Positions 10,077 to 20,119 of a DNA stretch of 64,000 nt are shown one piece after another. Source of the stretch: Trichomonas vaginalis G3 (taxonomy: Eukaryota > Parabasalia > Trichomonadida > Trichomonadidae). A model generated the notes under the pieces. That model was not told the origin of the DNA and did not search any database. It saw only the letters and a program-made list of their open reading frames with translations. Positions within the stretch are counted from its first letter, which is position 1. Each line of letters opens with the position of its first letter. Where the stretch lies: NCBI RefSeq assembly GCF_026262505.1, contig NC_067206.1, positions 37,833,660-37,897,659 of the forward strand, written 5' to 3'. The position numbers were made by a program, and so were the translations under genes.

Positions 10077-10651
10077 ATGGATAACACAGATTTAAAAATT
10101 TTAATTGATGATTTAGTATTTAATCAAAATTTTCTTAGTTATTATGAATTAAAATCATATCTCCAAAAACATAATAAAAATATAACGGGTGATGATATGG
10201 AATATTATTATCCATATTATAAAAATGAAGTTTTGAAATATCATAATAAAATAATTTCTGAAATTAAAGACAAAATTAAAAATAATGAATATACAAAGGG
10301 AAAAACTAAATCACAACTTAAACAGTTGAAAGATTTCAAAAATAAAGTATTAACAGAAGAAGATATTGATGAATTATATAATTTATATAATCATGAGCCA
10401 CAAAAACCAAAGCCAAAGGAACAAAAACAAAAGGAACAAAACGCCCAGGTTCTTCAGACCATAAATGATGCACAAGCTTTAATTTATGATTCATTAGTTA
10501 AACCATATTCAGCCGACTTTTAAATGAAGATCAACTTTTGGAATTCATCCTTCAACATAAACTCGAAGCGGAAAAGTATATCAAACCTTTATATACAGCA
10601 TATTTAAAACAAATGAATAGAATACATCCAGAATTAATGAAAGGGGAATGA
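10077..10651 (+). pseudogene. Polinton A small helical protein between polymerase and integrase (fossil)
   Basis: This is the counterpart of the whole 194-residue gene at 33647-34231 in copy B. The product is lysine- and asparagine-rich, with long charged helices, a PKPKEQKQKEQ-type linker and a conserved C-terminal helical part. I do not recognise the family. The end overlaps the integrase start by 4 nt, suggesting linked expression. The linker is followed by AQVLQTI, encoded by a GC-rich stretch that recurs in the fibre gene. This copy is broken (about one break). Confidence 0.6.
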
Positions 10652-11599
10652 ATTCCAAAATCAAAGCAGATAAAATTAAACCACTTGCAACACCAAAACC
10701 TCCAACGACAGTACCGCCTCCTCCTTCAGTTAATCCTTCATCATTCACTTTCTTATATCCATTTCAAACATTAAAGAAGCAAAAAGATTTTAAAAAGGAT
10801 TTCAAGATATTAAATAAACCAATTGACCCGAAAATTCAACCGTTAAAGGAAAAATTTAGTCGCCCTTCATTTGCACCATATCCATATTCATACGAAATCG
10901 ATCATCTGGAATATTCAAAAGGAAACGTTACTTATTTATTTGCCATTAACATTAACACTAGATATTTATATTGCATTCCGGTGAAAGGGAAAACAGAACA
11001 GGAAACAAGAAGAGCTATACAATACTTACTAGATCATGAAAGAGTAGATAATATAAGGGGTGATGGTGATAAAGGATTTCAGGCAACTATGACTCATTAT
11101 TTCCCACAAATTAATTTTTTCTTTTCATCCTCTCCATATACGTTTCATAATAAAATAGTTGATGCGGTAATGAGAACTCTTAGAGATGCGTTAGGGGTTA
11201 ACGGTCAGATATACTGGGATGGAAATCATGACTCCATCATACAACAGTTAGTATATTATTACAATAATACATGGCATAGAACTATAAACATGAAACCAGT
11301 GGAAATGAAAAATGATATTTCAAAAGAATGGGAATATATTAGAAAGCAAATGGAAAGGTTGAATGATGTTAAACGAACAAATTAATTCGGGGCTCATGAA
11401 TTTTAAACAAGGGGATAAAGTTTTGATTCATCTCGATTATGGAAAAACTGATAAATCAATGACAAAAAGAAGACGAAGATTTGACACAATAGCTGAATTT
11501 GTTAGATATATTAACGGCAATGCATTAGTTGAAGTTGACAATAAATTAATAGAAATTCCGATTTATTTTATTACTCCATTATATTTAAATAATATTTAA
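10648..11599 (+). pseudogene. Polinton A rve-family integrase (fossil)
   Basis: This is near-identical to the 317-residue integrase of copy B. It has a proline-rich N-terminal leader (PPTTVPPPPSVNPSS), then a retroviral-integrase-like RNase H fold. Acidic strands lie at EIDHLEYSKGNVTYLF and IRGDGDKGFQA, and a helix at NKIVDAVMRTLRDAL. A basic C-terminal domain (KSMTKRRRRFDT) follows, possibly chromo- or SH3-like. Polinton integrases join element ends to target DNA and create 6-bp duplications, as seen around this element. The copy is broken (about one break). Confidence 0.88.
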
Positions 11600-11619
11600 T
11601 TTTTTTTATTTCGTAAGAA

Positions 11620-11883
11620 ATGAGTGACAATGAAGCATCCAAGAGTCCTGACGATGAATATAAAAAGAAACTAAACAGAATTAAATCAAAAATATGCTAT
11701 TACAAAAAGAAGCCACAATGTGATGGAACTGAAAACGATAAAGAAATAATTGAAAAATTAGAAACTTACCGTTCAATCCTTAAACTATGTGAAACAAAAA
11801 TAAAAGAATTTAATAGAATAAATAAATTGCTTGGAAGAGATGAATTTAATAAAGATGAATTTTTAAACTCAATCCAAATTTAA
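11620..11883 (+). CDS. Polinton A small coiled-coil protein
   Basis: This 87-residue lysine- and glutamate-rich protein begins MSDNEASKSPDDEYKKKL and is predicted to be largely helical (KEIIEKLETYRSILKL). A homologous 98-residue gene occupies the same position in copy B and differs by a short internal segment. No known domain is recognised. It ends tail to tail with the tiny minus-strand gene at 11880, overlapping by 4 nt. It looks whole. Confidence 0.55.
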   Translation: MSDNEASKSPDDEYKKKLNRIKSKICYYKKKPQCDGTENDKEIIEKLETYRSILKLCETKIKEFNRINKLLGRDEFNKDEFLNSIQI

Positions 11884-12043
11884 TTTTTATTCCTCTTTGA
11901 CAACATCTCTCTTTCCATCATTACTGCATAACCACATTTTCTCAGTTTTAGTGGTTTGTTATTTTTAGCAAGTTCTCGCATCATTTTATCATTTCCTCCC
12001 TTGTTATGATTCGTGGTAAATTTTGAGCTTGTGGGGTATTCAT
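11880..12043 (-). pseudogene. Polinton A tiny minus-strand gene (fossil)
   Basis: This is the counterpart of a 54-residue frame in copy B (35495-35659), whose product starts MNTPQAQNLPRIITREEM and ends in a basic segment. Its start has the TAAATG context found at other genes of the element. The family is unknown. This copy is broken (about one break). Confidence 0.45.
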
Positions 12044-12104
12044 TTATGATAAAAATAAAAATTTGTTATCAGTTATTTTATCGTTAATGGTTTCAGGTTA
12101 TTCA

Positions 12105-12680
12105 ATAATTAATTATTTTCGAAGAACTGAAGGTGTCACTATGTCACCATGTGTCACCAGGTTAATTAACTTCTCTGAAAAAATGAGACAACATGACATT
12201 TTGACAACAACACAGGAGGAGGGCATTTATGAATTATTTTTGAAGAACTGAAGGTGTCACCAGGTCACCAGGTCACCAGGTTAATTAACTTCTCTGAAAA
12301 AATGAGACAACATGACATTTTGACAACAACACAGGAGGAAGGCATTTATGAATTATTTTTGAAGAACTGAAGGTGTCACCAGGTCACCAGGTCACCAGGT
12401 TAATTAACTTCTCTGAAAAAATGAGACAACATGACATTTTGACAACAGGTACGAAAGGAGGAAGGCATTTATGAATTTTCATGAATTTTCATCGTTAATG
12501 CTTTGTCAAACATGAACGTTAATGAGTGTAAATCAGACAAAAATAATGTTTAGGGTAGATGGTTTAGGTCATTCAATAATTAATTATTTTTGAATAACTG
12601 AAGGTGTCACCAGGTCACCAGGTTATTTAACTTCTCTGAAAAAATGAGACAACATGACATTTTGACAACACAGCAGGATT
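12105..12680 (+). repeat. Iteron-like tandem array, left of helicase gene (Polinton A)
   Basis: There are about four units of roughly 120 bp, with starts (GAAGAACTGAAGG or a close variant) near 12121, 12242, 12361 and 12591. Each unit contains two or three 9-bp steps of CACCAGGT, then TTAACTTCTCTGAAAAAATG, then ACAACATGACATTTTGACAA. The array lies in one orientation here and in the opposite orientation beyond the helicase gene (15077-16080). No gene is supported inside. An origin or partition function is inferred from iteron form and position. Confidence 0.85.
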
Positions 12681-12707
12681 AATGCAAAAATAAATTCCAA
12701 TCATACT

Positions 12708-15019
12708 TTATAAAGCTTCATTTACAGGTATTTCATCGTCAGTAAATGAATCCTCATTATCGTTTGGTTCAACCTGTTTATATAATCCTTTCATTTCTTC
12801 TTTCAAAACATAATACCATGTCTGTTTACCATCTATTTTTCTTTGTTTCCTTTCACATTTATCCTTAATGCTCATTTGAAAGTTTTTGTCTTTCATGTCT
12901 GATGGTTTGCAGAATAGAGCATTTTCACACGTCATACCTGCACACAATTCATCATAATGTGTATTTATCCATACATCTAAAGGATTTGTTGATAACTCGA
13001 TTAAATCTTGTTTGGCTTCAGTCATCGGTATGATTCGTACATTAAATGATGAAAGGTCATATTGCATAAAATATGTTAAAAGGTTATCATAAAATTCCTT
13101 TGTGCATGAATCCATTAAATTCTTGAAGTAATCAAATTGACCCTTGAATTTACCATTAACCCTTAAAACTACGTATCTTCTGTCTCCAACTTCAATTTTG
13201 ACAGGGTAGACGTTGTTAGTTACGAAAATGAAGTTTGCAACGTTCTGAGCAGTTCTTCTGGGTTGATTCTTTTCATTAATTCTAATCTCATTATCCGTTA
13301 TAATTGATTTCAAAGCGTTGAAGTTTGCGAGTCTATCTTCACCTACATTCTTGAGTTCATTAAGTACAAGAAACATTTTATTTTCAACTACTGAGTTGAA
13401 ATTACCCGTTAGCTCACTTATTTCAGTAATGTTTTTACATGAATAACCGGCGAGAAGTTCAGAAATAATGTCTGTAAATCTGTTTTTCCTGTTCCCTGAA
13501 GTCCTTTCAAAATAATTGCTGTTTCATTCTTGATTCCAGGATGTTGAATCATTGATGCAATCCAGCCGAGAAGGTATTTATACACTTCATCGTTATTATC
13601 ACAAATGGCTTCTTTAATGAAATCCATAAACATCCCAATTTTTGAGTAATCTGGTTTTTCGAGAATGTTGTATTTATAACCTTGAAACGTTGAGAAAACA
13701 TCTGGAGAATCAGATTTAAAGCAAACACCCTTAACGGTTAATGAGGATAATTGATTTAATAGTACGTCCCATGCTGTTATGGTTTTACCTTCTTCTTTAA
13801 ATAATTTAATCATTTTAAGTGACTCTTTCATGTTTGATTGAAGAACGAATGATATTTGATTCATTTTGTCGTGTATGTTGTAATCTTTCTGAATGAAGTA
13901 TTTGTTTCCACAATCTACAAAGCGGATTACACGTGATAAATCCTCAATGACTTCAGAACTGTTTTTATACTGATGATTTTCAGCTTTACGTCTAATATCT
14001 GTTATCAAAAACGAGTCATCAAGTTCGATATCAAATGTTATTTTTGGCTTACGTAATAAAGGTAAAACATATTCATCATAATATTCCTTTTGATAAAGTT
14101 TTAGAATCTTCACTAAAACAAATGGAGAAGTCATTAAATGTGCATATCTACTACGTGCTTTTTCAAAATTACTTTTTGCATTTTCTGTTAAGCTGCAGAA
14201 GTTATAAACGTTATCGTATGCTTCATTAATTAAATGATTAGGTAACGAATTAATTGCTTGAAACAGTGTGAATAATGTTATTTCTTTTTCTAAATTCATG
14301 TTTCCACCGTCATTATGTACTTCAAAATCACAGATGCCATCAACTATGCTCTGGGCAAGTTTATCGTCAATGTTTACATCTTTGTTTTCATTCATGATAG
14401 TCTTTATTTCTTCGTTCTTCTGTTCAACTCTTACCTTAATATTCAAATCATTTAATATATCATTTACGGTTCTAGTTAATGTTGAGTCATAACTTCCACG
14501 AATGAATGAGTATGTATTGATTGGTTCTGTTGCATTCTTGCGAACTCTTGAATCGGCCATAACTACTAAAGAACGTTTTGAATCATCAATAGAAGTCATT
14601 ATATCAATATCATAATCATTGCAGGAATAACATTTAATCATTCTGTTCGAGGTTGAATAGAAGAAATTAGTGTTGCAATAAATGTGAAGACCTCCTGAAG
14701 CAGTTTTAACGATAACATCTTTATCCGAAAGTTTTGATAGAATGTCTTTTCTAACTGTTTCTTTAAGTTCATCATTGTATGATTTATTGATATCAACATC
14801 TATAATCGTTAAATTTGAAATTTTATTTACTAATAAAGCCATACCAGTTTTCCTTCCTCTTCCTCCATCGTGTTTGAGGTAGTTATATAAATCAATCTTG
14901 TTTTCACCAATTCTTTCGTTGAGGGTTTTAGTTTCTGCCACAACTAATTCCTCAGCTAATGAATCAATAACTTTTTCATCAGAAATGATAAAGTTGCTGT
15001 TGTTGTTTGTTGCTGTCAT
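12708..15019 (-). pseudogene. Polinton A primase plus SF3 helicase (fossil)
   Basis: The N-terminal part resembles an archaeo-eukaryotic primase: an acidic strand LTIIDVDINKSYNDE, a T-A-S-G-G-L-H-I-Y strand, and DYDIDIMTSID. The C-terminal part is a superfamily-3 helicase, with Walker A GLQGTGK, Walker B-like MFLVLNELKN and the sensor segment FIFVTNN. This layout matches the D5-like primase-helicases of large DNA viruses, which unwind and prime replication forks. It is unusual next to a protein-primed polymerase. The gene starts in the TAAATG context and is bracketed on both sides by inverted iteron-like arrays. It is broken in this copy (about one break). Confidence 0.85.
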
Positions 15020-15076
15020 TTATATAGGAATAAAAAAATAAAAATAATTTTAAAACTAACTTTATTTTTGGACTGC

Positions 15077-16080
15077 ATCAAATTTCCAGGACTGTTGTCA
15101 AAATGTCATGTTGTCATCATTTTTCAGAGAAGTTAAATAACCTGGTGACACATGGTGACATAGTGACACCTTCAGTTCTTCAAAAATAATTAATTATTGA
15201 ATAACCTGAAAACCATGAGACTTTGTCTCCGGACTCTTTGAGTCACTTAACGTAAACATTAACGTAAACATTTATTTCCAGGACTGTTGTCAAAATGTCA
15301 TTTTGTCTCATTTTTTCAGAGAAGTTAAATAACCTGGTGTCACTATGTCACCATGTGTCACTCGGTTATTCAAAAATAATTCATAACGTATATCACGTTA
15401 AACGTTTGTAAATCTTGAGGGTAGAAATGAGGTTAGAAATGAGGTTAGATCTAACATTCTAACCTAAACATTATTTCCTCCTGTGTTGTTGTCAAAATGT
15501 CATGTTGTCTCATTTTTTCAGAGAAGTTAATTAACCTGGTGACCTGGTGACCTGGTGACACCTTCAGTTCTTCAAAAATAATTCATAAATGCCCTCCTCC
15601 TGTGTTGTTGTCAAAATGTCATGTTGTCTCATTTTTTCAGAGAAGTTAAATAACCTGGTGTCACTATGTCACCATGTGTCACTCGGTTATTCAAAAATAA
15701 TTCATAACGTATATCACGTTAAACGTTTGTAAATCTTGAGGGTAGAAATGAGGTTAGAAATGAGGTTAGATCTAACATTCTAACCTAAACATTATTTCCT
15801 CCTGTGTTGTTGTCAAAATGTCATGTTGTCTCATTTTTTCAGAGAAGTTAATTAACCTGGTGACCTGGTGACCTGGTGACACCTTCAGTTCTTCAAAAAT
15901 AATTCATAAATGCCCTCCTCCTGTGTTGTTGTCAAAATGTCATGTTGTCTCATTTTTTCAGAGAAGTTAAATAACCGAGTGACACATGGTGACATAGTGA
16001 CACCTTCAGTTCTTCAAAAATAATTAATTATTGAATAACCTGAAAACATTAACGTAAACATTAACGTAAACATTTATTTC
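15077..16080 (-). repeat. Iteron-like tandem array, right of helicase gene (Polinton A), inverted
   Basis: About six units start with TGTTGTCAAAATGTCATGTT or a close variant near 15090, 15281, 15483, 15602, 15803 and 15922. They are the reverse complement of the array at 12105-12680. A larger block of about 320 bp (roughly 15340-15660) is itself duplicated in tandem (15660-15980). It includes AACGTATATCACGTTAAACG and GAGGTTAGAAATGAGG, which are not found in the left array. No gene is supported inside. Confidence 0.85.
15217..15244 (+). repeat. Double hairpin insert in the right array (Polinton A)
   Basis: Two GC-rich hairpins stand back to back: GAGAC(TTT)GTCTC at 15217-15229 and GACTC(TTT)GAGTC at 15232-15244. 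The equivalent unit near 16030-16060 lacks them, so they are an insertion into a repeat unit. Confidence 0.8.
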
Positions 16081-16150
16081 TGCAGTTCATCCATTACTTC
16101 ATTACCTAATTAATTACAGACATAAAATATATTTAGTTCATTCGGTAAGC

Positions 16151-16175
16151 CTTGACCCAAAAGTCTGGGCTCAAG
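16151..16175 (-). terminator. Imperfect hairpin just beyond the fibre gene (Polinton A)
   Basis: CTTGACCC at 16151-16158 pairs with GGGCTCAAG at 16167-16175 apart from one bulged base. It lies 6 bp past the end of the minus-strand fibre gene. At the same site copy B has a different hairpin (38982-38994). A role as a 3'-end signal, or as another mobile hairpin, is inference. Confidence 0.4.
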
Positions 16176-16180
16176 CACAT

Positions 16181-17233
16181 TCAATGAACGCGGTACCATG
16201 CAAATACAGTCACAAATGGTGGCATGTAATCTTTACCCGAGCCTGTTGGATTTGTTGTGAAAGTATGGACATGATTTCCTCCTGGTTCAGTTGGTCGAAA
16301 AGTCTTTTTTGCTGAATGGTTATAATCTGGAGATAAAACATCATAGCCAGCTTCATATTCTGAGTTGTATAATGGGTGGTCTCTTAATGAGTGGCTATGG
16401 TCGCCAGAAAAGTTTGTAGTTCCTGTATGAGTGTGCGGGGGTAAGTTTGCTTCTTTAATTTTCTTCGAACCTCCTGTTTGCTTTGAATATCTAGCACAGT
16501 ATAAGAATTTATCCACAATCTGCTTCCACGTACCAAAACCTAAAACTTCTGAAGGATTTGTTGAGTTCATTGACGTATAAATAGAACCAACAGGATATAA
16601 TGTTTGAAGTATTTCTGTCTTTAATGTTTGAAGCTCTGTTTTGTCAGCTTTCTTCTCTAACTCATCGTTAACATAAGGTTTATCTGCTTTAAGGTCTAAA
16701 CATCCCGAAACCCATTCTGTATCAGCTTTAACTTTAAAAGTCTCCGATGTCCATTCATGATACCATTCAACCTTTTCTTTAATTTCATTATCTTTTTCAT
16801 CAACATAAACCAAAGTTGCCTTCTTATTTAACTCACTATCCACATATTCCTTATCTACCTTCTTCATTATGTCATTTAGGAAACCTTCTATGAATTCCTC
16901 ATTTAAATTAAATCTTCCAATCTTCAAAACTTTAGGAAATGCATTTAATGCGTAATATCTCTGTTCTTCTGGTGGAATTGATGTTATATCATCCGTTATT
17001 CCTATAATTTTAGAATTCATAAATAAAATTTCTTTTATATTTGATATCACTGCACCACCTTTGCAAACGAATTCGAAATGTTCATTTTTCAATACTATCT
17101 CCAAATCTCCATATTTCAACCTTTGCGTTTGTTCTGCCGTCTTTGAATTATATGCATATATGGCGTATGTAATGGTCTGAGGGACCTGGGCGCTTTGTGC
17201 CTTAAGTTGCTGTGGTTGCTGTTGTTTAATCAT
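16181..17233 (-). CDS. Polinton A phage-type fibre with tail-collar-like tip
   Basis: The product has 350 residues and looks whole. An N-terminal domain (about 1-130) is followed by a shaft with repeated K-A-D-K-x-Y-V-[ND]-[DS]-E-L-x-K-K segments like those of trimeric phage tail fibres. The C-terminal tip (about 215-350) has the phage collar signature: LYPVGSIYTSMNSTNP, F-G-T-W-K-Q-I, GGSKKIKEANLPPHTHTG, several H-x-H pairs, and the ending YMPPFVTVFAWYRV. In phages such tips bind host surface glycans. In this element it may be the receptor-binding spike of a virion, which is inference. The first 130 residues are almost identical to copy B while the tip differs strongly. The gene starts in a TAAATG context. 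Confidence 0.85.
   Translation of the reverse strand: MIKQQQPQQLKAQSAQVPQTITYAIYAYNSKTAEQTQRLKYGDLEIVLKNEHFEFVCKGGAVISNIKEILFMNSKIIGITDDITSIPPEEQRYYALNAFPKVLKIGRFNLNEEFIEGFLNDIMKKVDKEYVDSELNKKATLVYVDEKDNEIKEKVEWYHEWTSETFKVKADTEWVSGCLDLKADKPYVNDELEKKADKTELQTLKTEILQTLYPVGSIYTSMNSTNPSEVLGFGTWKQIVDKFLYCARYSKQTGGSKKIKEANLPPHTHTGTTNFSGDHSHSLRDHPLYNSEYEAGYDVLSPDYNHSAKKTFRPTEPGGNHVHTFTTNPTGSGKDYMPPFVTVFAWYRVH
17174..17201. repeat. Double hairpin inside the fibre gene (Polinton A)
   Basis: GGTCT(GAG)GGACC at 17174-17186 and GGCGC(TTT)GTGCC at 17189-17201 form two adjacent GC-rich hairpins, each with one G-T pair. They fall in frame and encode AQSAQVPQTI on the minus strand. The identical structure is at 40571-40598 in copy B. 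Confidence 0.7.
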
Positions 17234-17257
17234 TTATTATGATTTAAAAATAAATAT

Positions 17258-17967
17258 TTAATCTGTTATCTCATCACCTATTTTTTCTATTTGAAATTGC
17301 CATAATATTTCATTCATGAATTCTAAATCACAATCAAATAGGTCAGTTATTCTAAATTTAATATTTGATAAATCTTTTGAATGAAGAATAAATGAATTCC
17401 CGGATAATTGAAACGGATATGATAAAGAAAATGTGTTTAAGTTGATGGATAAAATGTTTTGTATTGATGGGTAAGAGTTAGGGTCTAATGTTTGATGTGA
17501 AAATCTCATTGGGGTATTAACTTTATCACATTTGATTAAAATGAAATTGGAACCAGTGTCAGAATACAAAACATCCCCAACATCTTTTTCAAAATTTAAT
17601 ATCCCCAACATTGAACGAAAATGAGGAGTACAAAATTTAATTTTCAGCGGAATTTAATAAGGTTATTTATTTCATCAAGTTCAAAAAGTTTATCAGGTTT
17701 TGATTTAAAATTTTCTTCATACCATACGATAAATGATTCATTTAAATAACTTAAAATCATGTTAATATCCCATTTCGTTATCACATTATTTATATACATA
17801 TCATACGTTTTTTCATGGTCATCTTTAATAAATGATATATAATCTGAAGGGTCTAAAAGAATTGGATTAAATTTACCACTCACAGAAACGAGAGTAACAT
17901 TATAAATTCCGCTAACTGTTAAATTTAATTCACAGCTATTATTCGAAATAATATTGATAATTGACAT
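17258..17967 (-). pseudogene. Polinton A capsid-region protein, counterpart of 236-residue gene (fossil)
   Basis: This is nearly identical to 40655-41365 in copy B. The product begins MSIINIISNNSCELNLTVSG and is predicted to be mostly beta strand, with little charge clustering, which would suit a single jelly-roll minor capsid (penton-like) protein. No motif proves that. It lies between the fibre and the divergent gene at 17987. The copy is broken (about one break). Confidence 0.5.
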
Positions 17968-17986
17968 TTTTATTATGATTAAAAAT

Positions 17987-18466
17987 ATGGTAAAGCGTTA
18001 TTTTCCAGTGATAAATAAAACTAGAATAAGATTACCTCAAGAATTCATAAATTCAACGAATAAGAAATTCATTCATGTTATAAATTTTAGTGTTTTCAGA
18101 AAATATGAGTCAGTGTCATATTCATCAACAGGTTATATTTCACTTCATTCAAATTTAGTTCAATCAAACCCATATAATGACCATTTCATAAGATTTTCAA
18201 ATGGTATTAAAAATGTAATTGATAGATTAAAATATGAACAGATTGACAATATCGAATTTTTGGAATTTTGGTTTAAATATCCCGATGGAAAAAAGATTGA
18301 AGTTAAAGATAAAGCTGATACTATAACAAAAACAATTACAATGACCGATCCGGATAGTGGGGAACAAAAAGAAATAAAACAAACGATAGAAACTGGTGAA
18401 AGGTCAATTATTATTGATTATGATTCAAAGGATTATTATTCGATAATGTTAATGCTTGAATATTAA
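17987..18466 (+). CDS. Polinton A capsid-region beta-rich protein, 159 residues
   Basis: The product starts MVKRYFPVINKTRIRLPQEF and is essentially identical in copy B (41384-41863). It is beta-rich, with a hydrophilic hairpin near residues 110-140 (KTITMTDPDSGEQKEIKQTI). It is transcribed away from the gene at 17967, 19 bp away, and overlaps by 4 nt the end of the minus-strand gene at 18463. The family is not recognised. Position among capsid genes suggests a minor virion protein. It looks whole. Confidence 0.55.
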   Translation: MVKRYFPVINKTRIRLPQEFINSTNKKFIHVINFSVFRKYESVSYSSTGYISLHSNLVQSNPYNDHFIRFSNGIKNVIDRLKYEQIDNIEFLEFWFKYPDGKKIEVKDKADTITKTITMTDPDSGEQKEIKQTIETGERSIIIDYDSKDYYSIMLMLEY

Positions 18467-19146
18467 ATAGCCTTAACAAAGAATTTTTCAAGTGATATTT
18501 TATATTCATCAACTATTTTATTATAAATATCATTATATGTTAAATGAAGTTCAGTTGTTGTTCCGTTCTTTGATATCTTAATTGTGCTAATATCCTTTAT
18601 AGGATTTATTTTTGCAACTGTTCCGCAGCATGAAACCTCATCATCTATGAAAAATTGAATCTTAACGTCTGAATCTTGAACATCACAAAGAATGGCGAAA
18701 ATGTGAATTAATGATTCATAAGGTAAAATAATTAAACCGGATTGGTCAATTAAATTTATTATTGAATCATAATTATTATTTATTATATCACGGTAAATTT
18801 TCATTAATTCTGAATTAATGTCTATTTTATATGGGTTCTCGATGTTTGATGAAAGAGGTGGGGGGTATGTTGGATAAGTGGGAATTTCAACAGGTTCTTT
18901 ACCAGGTTCAGATAAAATGATTGGGTCTTCATTCTCATGGTTTTCTTCATTCTCCTCATTCTTTGGTAAGTCACGAGATGAAATCTGATTTAATAAATTT
19001 GGTTGAGTTGCTGACCTTGTTAATTCAGGGCTAACATTAACTTTAACATTTTGAATAATTCGTGATTTATCATCATTTACGTTATAACCAACCGTAATCT
19101 CTGCTTTTGCGTTAGTGTTCTTTTGACTAGTGAAACGTCTTCTCAT
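18463..19146 (-). CDS. Polinton A protein with disordered N-terminus, 227 residues
   Basis: The product starts MRRRFTSQKNTNAKAEI, with a basic, then acidic and proline-rich, probably disordered N-terminal half (EENEENHENEDP; PTYPTYPPPL). The C-terminal domain of about 110 residues is folded and begins near PYKIDINSELMKIYRD, with a mixed helix and strand pattern. No known family is recognised. It starts in a TAAATG context and ends overlapping the divergent-strand gene at 17987-18466. The homologue in copy B is broken. It looks whole here. Confidence 0.55.
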   Translation of the reverse strand: MRRRFTSQKNTNAKAEITVGYNVNDDKSRIIQNVKVNVSPELTRSATQPNLLNQISSRDLPKNEENEENHENEDPIILSEPGKEPVEIPTYPTYPPPLSSNIENPYKIDINSELMKIYRDIINNNYDSIINLIDQSGLIILPYESLIHIFAILCDVQDSDVKIQFFIDDEVSCCGTVAKINPIKDISTIKISKNGTTTELHLTYNDIYNKIVDEYKISLEKFFVKAI

Positions 19147-19179
19147 TTATAATCGAATAAAAAAAATATATTTAAACTT

Positions 19180-20079
19180 TTATTTTGCTGGAACTTTTGA
19201 ATCTATTATTCCCTGGATTTGTTCATGAGGTTGATTTTTAGCATTTTCATCGAAATTAATAGACCGAATATATTCATTAATTGCATTCTTATAATCATCT
19301 GATTTCTCAAATTTTCTTTTATCTGATTCCTTAACTAAATCATAAGTTAAACCTCGTTGCTGATATAATGGTTTCTTAATTAAATCTTTGAATGCTTGAG
19401 ATAAAGCACCTGATGCAATTCTTGCTACTATAATTGGTTGGAATTGCTGTTTAAGTTCATCTTTAACATTTGCGAAAACTGGATCGAATAAAGCAACTTT
19501 AAAGAATTTCTTAGCTGAAATTTCAGGTCTAATATTTGTATATTGACCATCAAACTGGTTAGAATATCGTGGTAATCCATCCAGTCCCTCTTCAATAGCA
19601 TTTAATTCTTCATTGAAATAAGAATATGGATTACCACGGTATGAATTAATTGGACCATTTTCACCTTCTCCAATGTATTGTTTAACAGCTTTTCCATTTT
19701 CATCAAATTGTATAGGATAACGTTCATTATATGCTTTACGTTTAGGATAATCAGATATAGTTAATTTATAACCATTTATGACTTTAATATTACCTTGACC
19801 ATCAGTAACGAAAACTTCATTTATACCATCAGGTTTTCCATTTGGACCCGTAATGTCTGCTTCGTGTGCTTCCCAATTTGGACCATGACGTTTGGCATAT
19901 GCTTGAGCTTCTGGTAATGTTAAAACGTTTCTCATTTGTTTAACATCTTTTTGAAGACCAGCAACAATATAAACTAATTCTTTCATTCCATCAGGAACTT
20001 TCATAGTTCTATTATATGTACCCTTTTTGTTTGTCCCTTGTTTTAATGGAACCTGTAGAAGATTTACCATTTCTGTCAT
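19180..20079 (-). CDS. Polinton A conserved virion-region protein, 299 residues
   Basis: The product starts [20 protein letters not shown]. Residues about 45-110 include [20 protein letters not shown] and [17 protein letters not shown], a turn-rich pattern. The C-terminal 130 residues are helical ([20 protein letters not shown]). I do not recognise a named family. It lies between the packaging ATPase and minor capsid-region genes and is conserved in both copies, so a structural or morphogenesis role is likely. It looks whole here, unlike the copy-B homologue. Confidence 0.55.
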   Translation of the reverse strand: MTEMVNLLQVPLKQGTNKKGTYNRTMKVPDGMKELVYIVAGLQKDVKQMRNVLTLPEAQAYAKRHGPNWEAHEADITGPNGKPDGINEVFVTDGQGNIKVINGYKLTISDYPKRKAYNERYPIQFDENGKAVKQYIGEGENGPINSYRGNPYSYFNEELNAIEEGLDGLPRYSNQFDGQYTNIRPEISAKKFFKVALFDPVFANVKDELKQQFQPIIVARIASGALSQAFKDLIKKPLYQQRGLTYDLVKESDKRKFEKSDDYKNAINEYIRSINFDENAKNQPHEQIQGIIDSKVPAK

Positions 20080-20119
20080 GTTTAATTATAAATAAAAAAT
20101 AAAAATTAATTATAAAAAG

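Noticed and set aside
12063-12251. Small plus-strand frame within the left iteron-like array of copy A
   Set aside because: It is made of repeat-unit sequence and is not conserved in copy B.
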